A DNA stretch of 64,000 nucleotides from Coriobacteriaceae bacterium EMTCatB1 (GCA_001950395.1 BDLO01000001.1:1525979-1589978); one strand, 5' to 3'. Shown: positions 34,600-45,572, counted from the stretch's first letter. Notes: a model not told the origin generated them from the sequence alone. Program-made: numbers and translations.

Positions 34600-35868
34600 C
34601 TACATCGATTCTTTCGCGGTCTCTTCGAGGGCCTTGTCGATCTGCCGCTTCAAAGCGGGCGGGAGCCCAGGTATCTCGAGGTCGAGGAAGCCGCGCGTGA
34701 TCATAGAGACCGCCTCGTCTTTCGGGACGCCCCGGCTCATCAGGTAGTAGATCTCCTCGGCCGCGATCGGCGAGATGGCGGCTTCGTGGCTGAGCTCTGC
34801 GCCGGGCGCACCTTCGCTCGCGAGGTCCGGGATCGCCCACTGCGTGGACTGCTCCGACTGCACCATGCCCCTGCAGTCGAGGTGCGCCTTGCAGTCGTTC
34901 GTCCGCCCAACCAAGCGGCCGCGGCTGTACACGATCGAGCGGTCCTTCGTGACTGTGCGAGCGACGGCCTCCGAGCGCGACCCAGGCCCTTCGAGCACCG
35001 ATTCTGAGCCGATGTCGATGTAGCTGTCCGCAAGCCCGTAGACGATCGAGTTGAACACCGCTCGCGAGCGTGCTCCCACCAGGCGGGCCACCGGGAAGCT
35101 CTGGATCGACTTGACCGGCTTGAGCAGCACGTAGTTGTTCACGTACGTGCCGTCCTCTTCGACGACGATGCCGGTGCGCGGGCGCACGTCGAAGTCCTCG
35201 GCCCAGTTGTGGATCATCGTGAAGGTGAGCTTCGCTCCCTTGCCGACGTAGAACTCCGAGATGCCCGCATGCAGGCCCTCGCGGACCTTCGGGTGGATGG
35301 TGCACCCGGTGATCACCGTCGCTTCGGAGCCCTCCTCCATGATGATGACGTTGTGGACGTTCTGGCTGATGTTGTTCTCGCTCACGAACAGGCACGCCTG
35401 GATCGGCTTCTCGATCTTCTGCCCGGGCAGCACGCGGATGAAGTAGCCCTCGGTCGGCTGGAGAGCCACCTGTGCGGTGTACTTGTCCTTGTCGGGCGCG
35501 ACCGCTCGCCAGTAGTACTTTTCGTACATGAGCTCGGGGTACAGCTGAAGCGCCTGCGCGGTGCTCATGATCTCGAGCTTGCCGCCGTACATCTCGGTCA
35601 CGCGCTCGTAGATCGGCGAGCGATCGACTTGGAAGTACGTGCCGGAACGGTTCTCCTCCTTGGTGTCGATGCCGACACCGAGCGCGACTTCCTTCACCTG
35701 CTTCTCGAGCGATTCCAGCGACTCGACGCTTTGCGCGTCTGCCGCCGGGTTGAAGCGCGACAGGTCGAGGTCAGGGCCGTATGCCGCCTTCTTGTCACGC
35801 GCCGCTTCGGCCAAGGCGCGGATCTCGGCGATCCGGGCCTGGACGTCGAATCTCGTCATCTCTGGCAT
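34600..35868 (-). CDS. sufB: SufB/SufD-family FeS assembly scaffold
   Basis: GSEATVITGCTIHPKVREGLHAGISEFYVGKGAKLTFTMIHNW, AHLDCRGMVQ, ELSHEAAISPIAAEEIYYLMSRG. Confidence 0.88.
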   Translation of the reverse strand: MPEMTRFDVQARIAEIRALAEAARDKKAAYGPDLDLSRFNPAADAQSVESLESLEKQVKEVALGVGIDTKEENRSGTYFQVDRSPIYERVTEMYGGKLEIMSTAQALQLYPELMYEKYYWRAVAPDKDKYTAQVALQPTEGYFIRVLPGQKIEKPIQACLFVSENNISQNVHNVIIMEEGSEATVITGCTIHPKVREGLHAGISEFYVGKGAKLTFTMIHNWAEDFDVRPRTGIVVEEDGTYVNNYVLLKPVKSIQSFPVARLVGARSRAVFNSIVYGLADSYIDIGSESVLEGPGSRSEAVARTVTKDRSIVYSRGRLVGRTNDCKAHLDCRGMVQSEQSTQWAIPDLASEGAPGAELSHEAAISPIAAEEIYYLMSRGVPKDEAVSMITRGFLDLEIPGLPPALKRQIDKALEETAKESM

Positions 35869-36614
35869 ATCGCACACTCCACGCACTTGTCGTAGCCGTG
35901 CCGGCTGATCTCGTCGATGAGGTCGCGCGGGTTGCCCCGGCACGCGAGGCGCCCGCCGTAGAGCACGTGACCGATGTCGGCGTTGACGTACTCGAGGATG
36001 TGGCCCGTGTGCGTCACGATGAGGCCGGAGCGCTTGCTCATGCCCGCCCGCTCCGCTTTCAGGAGCCGCGTCATCGCCGCGCCGACGACGGCGATGTTGT
36101 CCAAGTCGACGCCGGATTCGGGCTCGTCGAACAGCGTGAGGTCGGGCGCTTGCGCAAGCAGCTGCGCCATTTCCGAACGCTTCATCTCGCCGCCGGAGAA
36201 TCCCATGTTGACGTCGCGGTCGATCATGTTCTCGAGCGAAAGCTCGCCCACCAGGTCGGCGAGCATCGCCTCGTCGAACCGGCCGTCGGCTGCGACCTCG
36301 ATGAGCTGCCGCAGCTTGATGCCGCGCACGGCAGGCGGGCGCTGGAACGCGACGCCGATGCCCATGCGGGCGCGCTCGTCGATGTCGAGCCCGGCGAGGT
36401 CCACGCCCTTGAAGAGGATGCGGCCCTGAGTCACGCGGTAGCCGGGCAGGCCGACGATCGTATTAAGCAGAGTCGTCTTGCCGCCCCCGTTTGGGCCGAG
36501 GAGCACGTGGGTCTCGCCTTCGGAGATGACCAGGTCGACGCCGCGCAGTATCTCGCGGTCGCCGACGCTCACGTGAAGGTCCTCGACGACGAGGAGCGGG
36601 GCTGGGTCGGTCAT
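35856..36614 (-). CDS. sufC: SufC FeS assembly ATPase
   Basis: LLGPNGGGKTTLLNTIVGLPGY, MGFSGGEMKRSEMAQLLAQAPDLTLFDEPESGVDLDNI. Confidence 0.92.
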   Translation of the reverse strand: MTDPAPLLVVEDLHVSVGDREILRGVDLVISEGETHVLLGPNGGGKTTLLNTIVGLPGYRVTQGRILFKGVDLAGLDIDERARMGIGVAFQRPPAVRGIKLRQLIEVAADGRFDEAMLADLVGELSLENMIDRDVNMGFSGGEMKRSEMAQLLAQAPDLTLFDEPESGVDLDNIAVVGAAMTRLLKAERAGMSKRSGLIVTHTGHILEYVNADIGHVLYGGRLACRGNPRDLIDEISRHGYDKCVECAICQR

Positions 36615-36727
36615 GCTTCACCTCGTTTCGAACGGTCGGAGCCGTGCGACAAAGACTGTACCCCGAATCACGCACGCAGCAGGCACAGCAATCGCCGTGC
36701 CCAGGGTGCTGCTATAGTAGCGGCTCG

Positions 36728-37564
36728 ATGAGCGCCTGGCAGCCGACAGAGGACGAGGAGCGGGTCGCGGAGTTCCGGGAGGCCGTGCTCGCGCACTACT
36801 GGGCGCACGGCCGCGACCTGCCGTGGCGCCGCACCGACGACCCGTACGCGATCCTCGTGTCCGAGGTGATGCTCCAGCAGACGCAGGTCGCACGGGTGGT
36901 CGGCAAGTACGAGGAGTCCCTGCGCGCCTTCCCGACGGTCGATGCGCTTGCGAGCGCGCCTCTCGGGGACGTCCTGAAGGTCTGGAGCGGGCTCGGCTAC
37001 AACCGCCGCGCGAAGGCGCTGCACGAAGCCGCCAAAGCGATCGTGGCGCGGCACGGCGGGCGTGTCCCTTCGAGCTACCAAGAGCTCCGCGCTCTGCCTG
37101 GCGTCGGGCACGCGACGGCAGCGCAGGTGCTCGCGTTCGCGTTCGGCGTGGCGGTCCCGTACCTGGAGACGAACATCCGCGCCGCGCTCATCCACTGGTT
37201 CTTCCCGGAGGCTGATTCGGTGCCGGACAGCGCGCTCATGCCGCTCGTCGAGGCCACGCTCGACGCAGACGACCCGCGCACCTGGTACTACGCGCTCATG
37301 GACTACGGCGCCGCGCTTAAGCGTGCGGTGCCGAACCCGTCGCGGCGAAGCGCTCATCACGGGAGGCAGGCGCCGTTCGTGGGGTCCGCACGTGAGGCCC
37401 GCGGCGCGGCGCTGCGAGTGCTGGCCGAGCGCGATGCTGCGAGCGGCGCGGAGATTGCCCGCGCGAGCGGGATCGGGGTGGAGCGGATACGCGAGGCGCT
37501 CGTGGCGCTCGAGCGCGAGGGGCTCGTCGCACGAGAGGGCACGCGTTGGCGGCTGCCGCGGTGA
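36728..37564 (+). CDS. MutY/Nth-like HhH-GPD DNA glycosylase lacking FeS-cluster cysteines
   Basis: ILVSEVMLQQTQVARVVGKYEESLRAFPTVDALASAPLGDVLKVWSGLGYNRRAKALHEAAK, LPGVGHATAAQVLAFAF; no CX6CX2CX5C. Confidence 0.85.
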   Translation: MSAWQPTEDEERVAEFREAVLAHYWAHGRDLPWRRTDDPYAILVSEVMLQQTQVARVVGKYEESLRAFPTVDALASAPLGDVLKVWSGLGYNRRAKALHEAAKAIVARHGGRVPSSYQELRALPGVGHATAAQVLAFAFGVAVPYLETNIRAALIHWFFPEADSVPDSALMPLVEATLDADDPRTWYYALMDYGAALKRAVPNPSRRSAHHGRQAPFVGSAREARGAALRVLAERDAASGAEIARASGIGVERIREALVALEREGLVAREGTRWRLPR

Positions 37565-37713
37565 GCTCGCCGGCGAGAACCTTCCGTTCAGGTCTCAACT
37601 CCAGGCGCAGGCGTGCCGATATCTGGAACAGATTCGGTAGGCGCTCCACAAGTGGGCGCTAGCGCCGAGACGCCGCTGCCGCGGGCGCTGGAAAGAATCT
37701 GATGGCAGCGGAA

Positions 37714-37746
37714 GGGCCCGTCGGTCGCCCCTCCGGCGGGCCCTAT
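37714..37746. terminator. Stem-loop between convergent mutY-like and larC genes
   Basis: agggcccgtcggtcgcccctccggcgggccct inverted repeat. Confidence 0.6.
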
Positions 37747-38933
37747 CCTTCCTCAGGACTCTCGAGGCGGCTCTGCGCCTCTCGTTCAAGGCGCTCGACG
37801 ACCTCGTCCAGCGGAGCGCCAGTCTCGCGAGCGATCCGTGCCGCGTCCTCGTGCTCGACGCGAAGCCCCGTGTGCTCGCCGGCGCGCCAGACCTTGAAGC
37901 GCGCGGAGCCGAGCGAGGTCTCGACCTCGACCGTGGTGCGCCACGCGGCGTAGCGCTCAGTCGGGCAGACGCGCACGCCGAGCGAGCCGGTCTCGCGCAC
38001 GATGGCGACGGCGAGGTCGGCTGCGGCCTCCGGAGTCGCCAGCACGCTGAGGAGATACGCCGCGCGCCCCTTCTTCATGACGATCGGCGTCTGCCACACG
38101 TCGAGAGCGCCCGCCTCGAAGATCCGCTCACACGCGAACGCGAGCGTCTCGGGGGAGAGGTGGTCGACGTTGGTTTCGAGGAGCACCACCCGCTCAGCGC
38201 CCGGCGGCTCCTGCTCGGCTTGCAAGGGCTCGCCCACGAGGAGCTGCACGACGTTGGGCGTTCCTATGTCGCGCGAGCCGGCGCCTCGACCGACGGCGGC
38301 GAGGCGCATCGGCGGCACCGGGCCGAACGAGGCGGCGAGCGTCCGCACGATGGCCGCGCCCGTCGGAGTGGTGAGCTCGCCAGCGGCAGCGCCTGCGACG
38401 ATCGGCGCTCCTTCTAGGAGGAGGGCTGTCGCGGGAGCGGGCACGGGCAGGACGCCGTGCGCGGTCCGCACTCTGCCTGAGCCCACCGCCACTGGGCTGC
38501 ACACCAGCGTCTCGATCCCGAGCGCGTGAATGCCGAGCGCAGCGCCTATCGCGTCGACGATCGTGTCGCAGGCGCCGACCTCGTGGAAGTGCACCTCCTC
38601 GACGGCGACGCCGTGCACGCGTGCTTCTGCCTCGGCGATGGCGGCGACGATGGACTCCGCTCGGGCGAGCACGCTCGCCGGAGCATCGGCGGCTCGCACC
38701 AGGTCGCGCACCTCAAGCCACGCGCGAAGCGGTTGGGAGCCGTCGCACGCGACCTCGACGCCGAGCGCGGACACGCCACGTGTCGCGCGCTTCACGACCC
38801 GGACAGCGTCAGCGAGCCCGATGGGCGCGAGCGCCCGACGCAGGTCGCGCTCGTCGAAGCCAGCGGCGAGCAGCGCGCCGAGGAACTTGTCGCCAGAGAC
38901 GCCCGTGGCGGCGCAGTCGAGGTAGGCGATCAC
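37743..38933 (-). CDS. larC: LarC-type nickel insertion protein
   Basis: AYLDCAATGVSGDKFLGALLAAG, VHFHEVGACDTIVDAIGAALGI, ELTTPTGAAIVRTLA, ETNVDHLSPETLAFACERIFEAGALDVW. Confidence 0.9.
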   Translation of the reverse strand: MIAYLDCAATGVSGDKFLGALLAAGFDERDLRRALAPIGLADAVRVVKRATRGVSALGVEVACDGSQPLRAWLEVRDLVRAADAPASVLARAESIVAAIAEAEARVHGVAVEEVHFHEVGACDTIVDAIGAALGIHALGIETLVCSPVAVGSGRVRTAHGVLPVPAPATALLLEGAPIVAGAAAGELTTPTGAAIVRTLAASFGPVPPMRLAAVGRGAGSRDIGTPNVVQLLVGEPLQAEQEPPGAERVVLLETNVDHLSPETLAFACERIFEAGALDVWQTPIVMKKGRAAYLLSVLATPEAAADLAVAIVRETGSLGVRVCPTERYAAWRTTVEVETSLGSARFKVWRAGEHTGLRVEHEDAARIARETGAPLDEVVERLEREAQSRLESPEEG

Positions 38934-39703
38934 GGCATGGCTCCGGCGGCTCCAGCCGCGGCGTGGTTGATGCGGGAGGCCAGCGTCGCCGCGCCGAACC
39001 CATTGTCGATGTTGACGACTCCGACGCCGGCGGCGCACGAGTTCAGCATCGCGAGCAGAGCGGCAAGCCCGCCGAGGTGGGAGCCGTAGCCGACTGACGT
39101 GGGCACCGCGATCACCGGGCAGGACACGAGCCCGCCTATGAGCGAGGGAAGCGCGCCTTCCATGCCCGCGACTGCGATGACGACGTTCGCGCTGCGCAGG
39201 AGCTCCAGGTGAGCGAGCAGCCGGTGGACGCCTGCGACGCCGACGTCGGTCAGTCGTGTGACGCGGTTCCCCATAACCTCGGCGACGATCGCTGCTTCCT
39301 CTGCCACGGGCGTGTCAGCTGTGCCAGCGGACGCGACGACGATGTTCCCAACGGCCGGTCGCTCCTCGCGGCGGTCGACCACGATCAGGCGTGCGTCCTC
39401 GAAGTACCGAGCGTCGAGCGCGACTTGGCCGACGGCTTGGTAGTGAGAGGGCGTGGCGCGCGTGCCGACGAAGACCGCGCCGGCGTCGAGCAGCTCGCGA
39501 GCGATCGCGCGGACCTGTGCAGGCGACTTGCCCTGGCAGAACACGACCTCCGGGAATCCGCACCTGATCTCCCGGTGGTGGTCGATCTTCGCGGAGCCGA
39601 GGTCCGTAAACGGCAGGCGAGCCAGCTGCTCGGCGGCCGTGTCCACGTCGATCTCGCCAGAAGCGACCTTCTTTAGCAGGTCCCGAAGCGACTCTGCGTC
39701 CAC
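38930..39703 (-). CDS. larB: LarB-type pyridinium-3,5-dicarboxylate mononucleotide synthase (NCAIR mutase family)
   Basis: LGSAKIDHHREIRCGFPEVVFCQGKSPAQV, VASAGTADTPVAEEAA, VAGMEGALPSLIGGLVSCPVIAVPTSVGYG. Confidence 0.92.
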   Translation of the reverse strand: MDAESLRDLLKKVASGEIDVDTAAEQLARLPFTDLGSAKIDHHREIRCGFPEVVFCQGKSPAQVRAIARELLDAGAVFVGTRATPSHYQAVGQVALDARYFEDARLIVVDRREERPAVGNIVVASAGTADTPVAEEAAIVAEVMGNRVTRLTDVGVAGVHRLLAHLELLRSANVVIAVAGMEGALPSLIGGLVSCPVIAVPTSVGYGSHLGGLAALLAMLNSCAAGVGVVNIDNGFGAATLASRINHAAAGAAGAMP

Positions 39704-39777
39704 CCATCCTCCTTGCGTGCGGGTTCGTCAGTACTGCTAGAGGATATACTCTTTGCGAAGCACCTGCTGCGGGAGCG

Positions 39778-41367
39778 ATGCGACACGTGGAGTCCGAGGA
39801 GCGAAGGCTCGATTTGCCCGACGCGACGTACCTCGTCGCGAGGGTCGGCGTCGCCTCGCTCACGGTGTTCATGCAGTGGTGGTGGGTGAATCAGCTCCCA
39901 GTCGCAAGCCAGCGCGACTTGCACTTTGCGGGCGCAGCCCTGTGGGTTCTTGGAACGGTCTTCACCGTGGCTGCGGTGCTGGTCTGGCCGCGAGTCGACA
40001 TGTCAAAAGCGCTGGCGTTCACCCTGCCGACCGACCTCATCGCGCTCGCGCTCCTCACCGCCGCTGTCGGTCAGCACGAGGATCCGTACTACGCGCTCTT
40101 CTTCGCAGGCGCCGTCATCCACGCCGTGAAATCGTCTCTGCCGCAGCGCTGGATGGGTGCGAGCCTGCTCGCGCTCTCGTACGTGCTCGGACACGTCTTG
40201 GGCGGCCACGTCCTCGTCTCGCCTTCGACCTACCCGTTTCTGCTCGGCAAGGTGGCGATCCTCGTAGCGTTCGCGTGGGTGCTCGGCAGGATCATCACGG
40301 AGCAGACCGAGCGGGCGTTCTCACTGGAGGTGGAAAGCGAGCAGGTCGAGGCGCTGAACGCCCAACTCGAGCGCAGGGTGGCGGAGATGCAGGCGGTCGC
40401 TGAGGTGAGCGACATGCTTCACTCGACGCTCGACGTCGATTCGGTGGGCGGCGACGTCCTCGACGTCATCTTGAAGCTGCTCGGCTGGGACGCGATCAGC
40501 GTGTTCGTGGTGGACACAACGACCAACGAGACGGTGTTCTCGGCTACGCGCGGAGTAGCGTCTCGTAGCGCCAAGTTCGCATACTCATCCGGAGAGTCGG
40601 TGACCGACTCGTATGGCCTCGAGGGGTCGTTCGGGTGCTTCGAGGTCCTCGAATACCACAAGCTGCTCGTGGTGCTGTGCGCCGATTCGCGGCTGATCGA
40701 GAGCATCGACGAGAACGATCGTCGGGTGATCCAGGCGGTAGCGGCGGAGCTCGCGGTCGCAGTGGAGAACGCGCAGCTGTACCGGCTCACCCGCCGGCTC
40801 GCCAACACCGATGAGCTCACGGGCCTGTACAACTACCGCTACCTGCAGCAGCGGCTAGACGAGGAGATCTCGCGAGCCCGCCGCTACAACAAGACGCTGT
40901 CATTCCTGATGATCGACGTGGACGATTTCAAGCGGATCAACGACACTTACGGCCACCTGGTGGGCGACTCCGTGCTGCGTGAGCTCGGCGAGATCATGAA
41001 GTCGACGGTACGCGAAGTCGACGTGGTAGTGCGCTACGGCGGCGAGGAGTTCTCTGTGATCTTGCCGGAGACCGACGCAGCCGGCGCCTTCATCGTGGCG
41101 GAGAAGATCCGCGAGAACGTTGCCATGCATCGGTTCAAGGACGAGGACGGCGAGCCGTCCATCAAGGTCACGGTGAGCATCGGGGTGGCGAACATGCCTG
41201 TGCACGCAGACGACAAGGAGTCGCTGCTTCGTGCGGCCGACGACGCCGTGTACTATGCGAAAGAAAGCGGCAAGGACCGCGTGCGCGCGCCACGGATCCG
41301 GCTGACGCGGTTCGGCAGGCCGGTGGAGGCGCCGTCGACGAGTGGCAGGAGCGGGGAGGACGCGTGA
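39778..41367 (+). CDS. Membrane GAF-GGDEF diguanylate cyclase
   Basis: N-terminal TM helices, GAF-like region, RYGGEEFSVIL with REVD-x5 upstream (I-site). Confidence 0.9.
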   Translation: MRHVESEERRLDLPDATYLVARVGVASLTVFMQWWWVNQLPVASQRDLHFAGAALWVLGTVFTVAAVLVWPRVDMSKALAFTLPTDLIALALLTAAVGQHEDPYYALFFAGAVIHAVKSSLPQRWMGASLLALSYVLGHVLGGHVLVSPSTYPFLLGKVAILVAFAWVLGRIITEQTERAFSLEVESEQVEALNAQLERRVAEMQAVAEVSDMLHSTLDVDSVGGDVLDVILKLLGWDAISVFVVDTTTNETVFSATRGVASRSAKFAYSSGESVTDSYGLEGSFGCFEVLEYHKLLVVLCADSRLIESIDENDRRVIQAVAAELAVAVENAQLYRLTRRLANTDELTGLYNYRYLQQRLDEEISRARRYNKTLSFLMIDVDDFKRINDTYGHLVGDSVLRELGEIMKSTVREVDVVVRYGGEEFSVILPETDAAGAFIVAEKIRENVAMHRFKDEDGEPSIKVTVSIGVANMPVHADDKESLLRAADDAVYYAKESGKDRVRAPRIRLTRFGRPVEAPSTSGRSGEDA

Positions 41368-42191
41368 AGCGGTACGCATTCTTGGGGCCGGCCGGCACCT
41401 TCAGTGAGGAAGCAGTGCTAGCGCTGGGCGAGGAAGACGTCGAGCGAGTGCCGTACGGCACCATCGAGGAGGTCTTCGACGCGGTCGAGCGCGGGCTGGC
41501 GGATGCTGGTGTGGTGCCGATTGAGAACTCGGTCGAAGGAAGCGTGCCCGCGACGCTCGATGCGCTTGCATTCGACACGCAGTTGGAGATACAGGCCGAG
41601 GTCGTGCTCGACATCCACCACGCGCTCATCACGGCTCCGGGCGCCGACCTTGCTGCCGTGACGACCGTGACGAGCCATCCACAGGCCTCGGGCCAGTGCC
41701 GCAGGTGGCTCGCGCGGAACCTCCCGGGACGTGCGATCGTCGCGGCGAACTCGACGGCAGAGGCCGTGCAGCGAGCAGTGGCCGACCCGACGATGGCGGC
41801 GATCGGCACGCGGTTGGCGGCAGAGCTGTACGGCGGCGAGGTGCGCGAGCCAGCGATCGAAGACTACGCCGGCAACCAGACGCGCTTCGTGGTGATCGGC
41901 CGCGGCATCTGCGAGCGCACCGGCCACGACAAGACCTCGCTTGCGCTGTTCTTGAAGCGCGACAAGCCGGGTGCGCTGCTCACGATCCTCGCGGAGTTCG
42001 CGTACGGCGACATCAACCTCACCAAGCTGCAATCGCGGCCGACGAAACGGTCGCTCGGCGAGTACATGTTCTACGTGGACCTCGAGGGGCACGTCGAGGA
42101 CCCGAACGTGCGGCTCGCACTGGACTGCCTGCGGCTCAAGCTGCGCGAGGTCAAGGTCTTGGGGAGCTACCCGCGCGCGCAGAAGCGCTGA
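41364..42191 (+). CDS. pheA: Prephenate dehydratase (with ACT domain)
   Basis: FLGPAGTFSEEAVL, VVPIENSVEGSVPATLDAL, NQTRFVVIGR, C-terminal ACT domain LLTILAEFAYGDINLTKLQSRP. Confidence 0.93.
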   Translation: MKRYAFLGPAGTFSEEAVLALGEEDVERVPYGTIEEVFDAVERGLADAGVVPIENSVEGSVPATLDALAFDTQLEIQAEVVLDIHHALITAPGADLAAVTTVTSHPQASGQCRRWLARNLPGRAIVAANSTAEAVQRAVADPTMAAIGTRLAAELYGGEVREPAIEDYAGNQTRFVVIGRGICERTGHDKTSLALFLKRDKPGALLTILAEFAYGDINLTKLQSRPTKRSLGEYMFYVDLEGHVEDPNVRLALDCLRLKLREVKVLGSYPRAQKR

Positions 42192-42230
42192 GCGCCGCGA
42201 TGATGGGGGCGAGGGCGGAAGGGGGAAGCG

Positions 42231-43175
42231 ATGCCTTCGATTCAGACTGGGCTCAGCAAGATCGAGATAACGCAGGAGCATCTGGATGTGCTGCTGTGGT
42301 TTGAACAGCACGAGGGGGAAGTCTTTCGCAACCGGCCTCAAGATGTTGGTCTTCATTACAAGGTCTCTGCGCCGCAGTTCGGAATCTGGAAGCCAGGTGA
42401 CCTGAAGTATGCCCTGAGCGTCATGCAGAGCCATCGAAGGGTGTACGCGGACCTGCCGCCTTACGAAGTTGATGGGACGTGGGTCTACCAGTACCACCAA
42501 GAGGGCACGGGTATTGATGACCGACTAGGAAAGGCACGGAACCGGGCACTGGACGCGTGCCGCGAGGCTGGGTTGCCAGTGGGAGTTCTTCTTGCTGCAC
42601 CCGAGTATGGTACGAGTGCGTACCGCGTGTTGGGTTTGGGGTTCGTGAGTGGCTATCGCGAAGGCTACTACATTCTCTCAGGGCCAGCCGGTTTCGATCG
42701 AAATGGCTTCGTCTTGAAGCAGCCGACTGAACGTCTCGAGCTTATTGAGTGGGTTGCTGAGTCGAAACCGGAGTTGAGCAGCGTTGATGAGCGGCAACGA
42801 GTGATCGCATCTGTCGTACGCCGGCAAGGGCAACCGTACTTCCGTAAGCAACTGCTCGCGGCCTACGAGGGGAAGTGCGCGTTCACGAAATACGATGCCG
42901 AGGATGCGCTTGAAGCTGCGCATATTGCGCCCTATCGCGGGCCTGCCTCGAACAGAATCGACAACGGCCTGCTCCTGAGAGCCGACTTTCACGACCTTTT
43001 CGACCTCAGTCTGGTCGCAGTCGACACAAGCTCCCAAACCCTCTTGATGTCCAAGGAGCTGGAGAGCACAGCGTATGCGCGGTACGCCGGCCAGAGGGTT
43101 CACCTCCCGCGCGACAAGTCGCTGTGGCCTTCAGTGGACCTTCTCGACCGGCACCGCGAGCAAGCGGGACTGTAG
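42231..43175 (+). CDS. HNH endonuclease with uncharacterised N-terminal domain
   Basis: LLAAYEGKCAFTKYDAEDALEAAHIAPYRGPASNRIDNGLLLRADFHDLFDLSLVAVD (HNH_2-type). Confidence 0.85.
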   Translation: MPSIQTGLSKIEITQEHLDVLLWFEQHEGEVFRNRPQDVGLHYKVSAPQFGIWKPGDLKYALSVMQSHRRVYADLPPYEVDGTWVYQYHQEGTGIDDRLGKARNRALDACREAGLPVGVLLAAPEYGTSAYRVLGLGFVSGYREGYYILSGPAGFDRNGFVLKQPTERLELIEWVAESKPELSSVDERQRVIASVVRRQGQPYFRKQLLAAYEGKCAFTKYDAEDALEAAHIAPYRGPASNRIDNGLLLRADFHDLFDLSLVAVDTSSQTLLMSKELESTAYARYAGQRVHLPRDKSLWPSVDLLDRHREQAGL

Positions 43176-43184
43176 GGTCGTTGA

Positions 43185-44537
<1,353 letters not shown>

Positions 44538-44634
44538 ACGGCGCGGCATCCCCGCAATCCCTCTAGCGACTTCCTTCGCGGCGTAGTATAAACGGCATTA
44601 AGCCGGTATATCAGGCCGCGTGAATGGAGGCGCA

Positions 44635-44757
44635 ATGAGCGACCAGGCAGTCGACTACCGTCCGATGTGGGAGAAGCTCGGCCTTGGCTTCGGTCGCATC
44701 GAGGGTGGGGATGGCATCCACGTCACCTTGCAACCCTCGGCCGGCCTGAAGGCGTAA
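44635..44757 (+). CDS. Candidate 40-aa small ORF
   Basis: MSDQAVDYRPMWEKLGLGFGRIEGGDGIHVTLQPSAGLKA; GGAGG six nt upstream of ATG. Confidence 0.45.
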   Translation: MSDQAVDYRPMWEKLGLGFGRIEGGDGIHVTLQPSAGLKA

Positions 44758-44779
44758 GATGGCTACGAGGAGCCGCACC

Positions 44780-45517
44780 ATGCCGCACGTGACGCTGGAT
44801 CTGCACAACCACACGCCGCTCATCCCCAACGACTACCGAGGGGACGCGGCGACGAGCCCTCGCGCCATCGTGGAGCGTGCGCTGGAGTGCGGCATCGACG
44901 TCTTCGGGGTCACCGACCACTTCAGTGTGCTCTGGGCGCCGATGATGCTGGCTGCCGCTGAGGAGGTCGCCGCTGAGAGCGGCCGCCGGCTGCTGGTGAT
45001 TCCGGGAAGCGAGATAAAGGTCCGCCACGCCAGCGATGAGACGCACTTGGTGGCGCTGTTCTCGCCGGCTACGTACGTCCGGGACTTCGCGGCGCTGATG
45101 GACGCGCTTGGGCTGCCGCGCATGCCCGCTCCGATCGAGCAGCTGCCTGCGCTCTTCGTGCGCGAGGACCCGCTGGAGGTGGCGGCTCTCATCGACTCGG
45201 TAGGCGGCGTCTGCATCGTCGGCCACGTCGATCGCACGTTCGGCGACTACCGTTTCATCGATTCAGAGCTGGTGCACGAGCTCGTCGAGAGCCCGGCCGT
45301 GCACGCCATCGAGCTCATCGACCATTCCTCGCGCTGCCGTTTCCGAGATGGCCTCGCCATCGCCCACGTGTGCTCGTCGGATTCCCACTCGCTCGCCGAG
45401 ATGGGTCGCCGCACGAGCACGATCGAGCTCGACGAGCTCTCCTTCGAAGGACTCAAGAGGGCGTTCGCGCGGCACCGCGTTAGCCCTGCGGCGCACGCGG
45501 GTATAGCGGCCGTGTAG
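44780..45517 (+). CDS. PHP-domain metal-dependent phosphoesterase
   Basis: TLDLHNHTPL, GVTDHF, HVDRTF, SSDSHSLAEMG. Confidence 0.85.
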   Translation: MPHVTLDLHNHTPLIPNDYRGDAATSPRAIVERALECGIDVFGVTDHFSVLWAPMMLAAAEEVAAESGRRLLVIPGSEIKVRHASDETHLVALFSPATYVRDFAALMDALGLPRMPAPIEQLPALFVREDPLEVAALIDSVGGVCIVGHVDRTFGDYRFIDSELVHELVESPAVHAIELIDHSSRCRFRDGLAIAHVCSSDSHSLAEMGRRTSTIELDELSFEGLKRAFARHRVSPAAHAGIAAV

Positions 45518-45572
45518 GGGCTTGTGAAGGCGGGTCTCTGCCCACCTTCGTGCATCTAAGGGGGTGGCGCTC

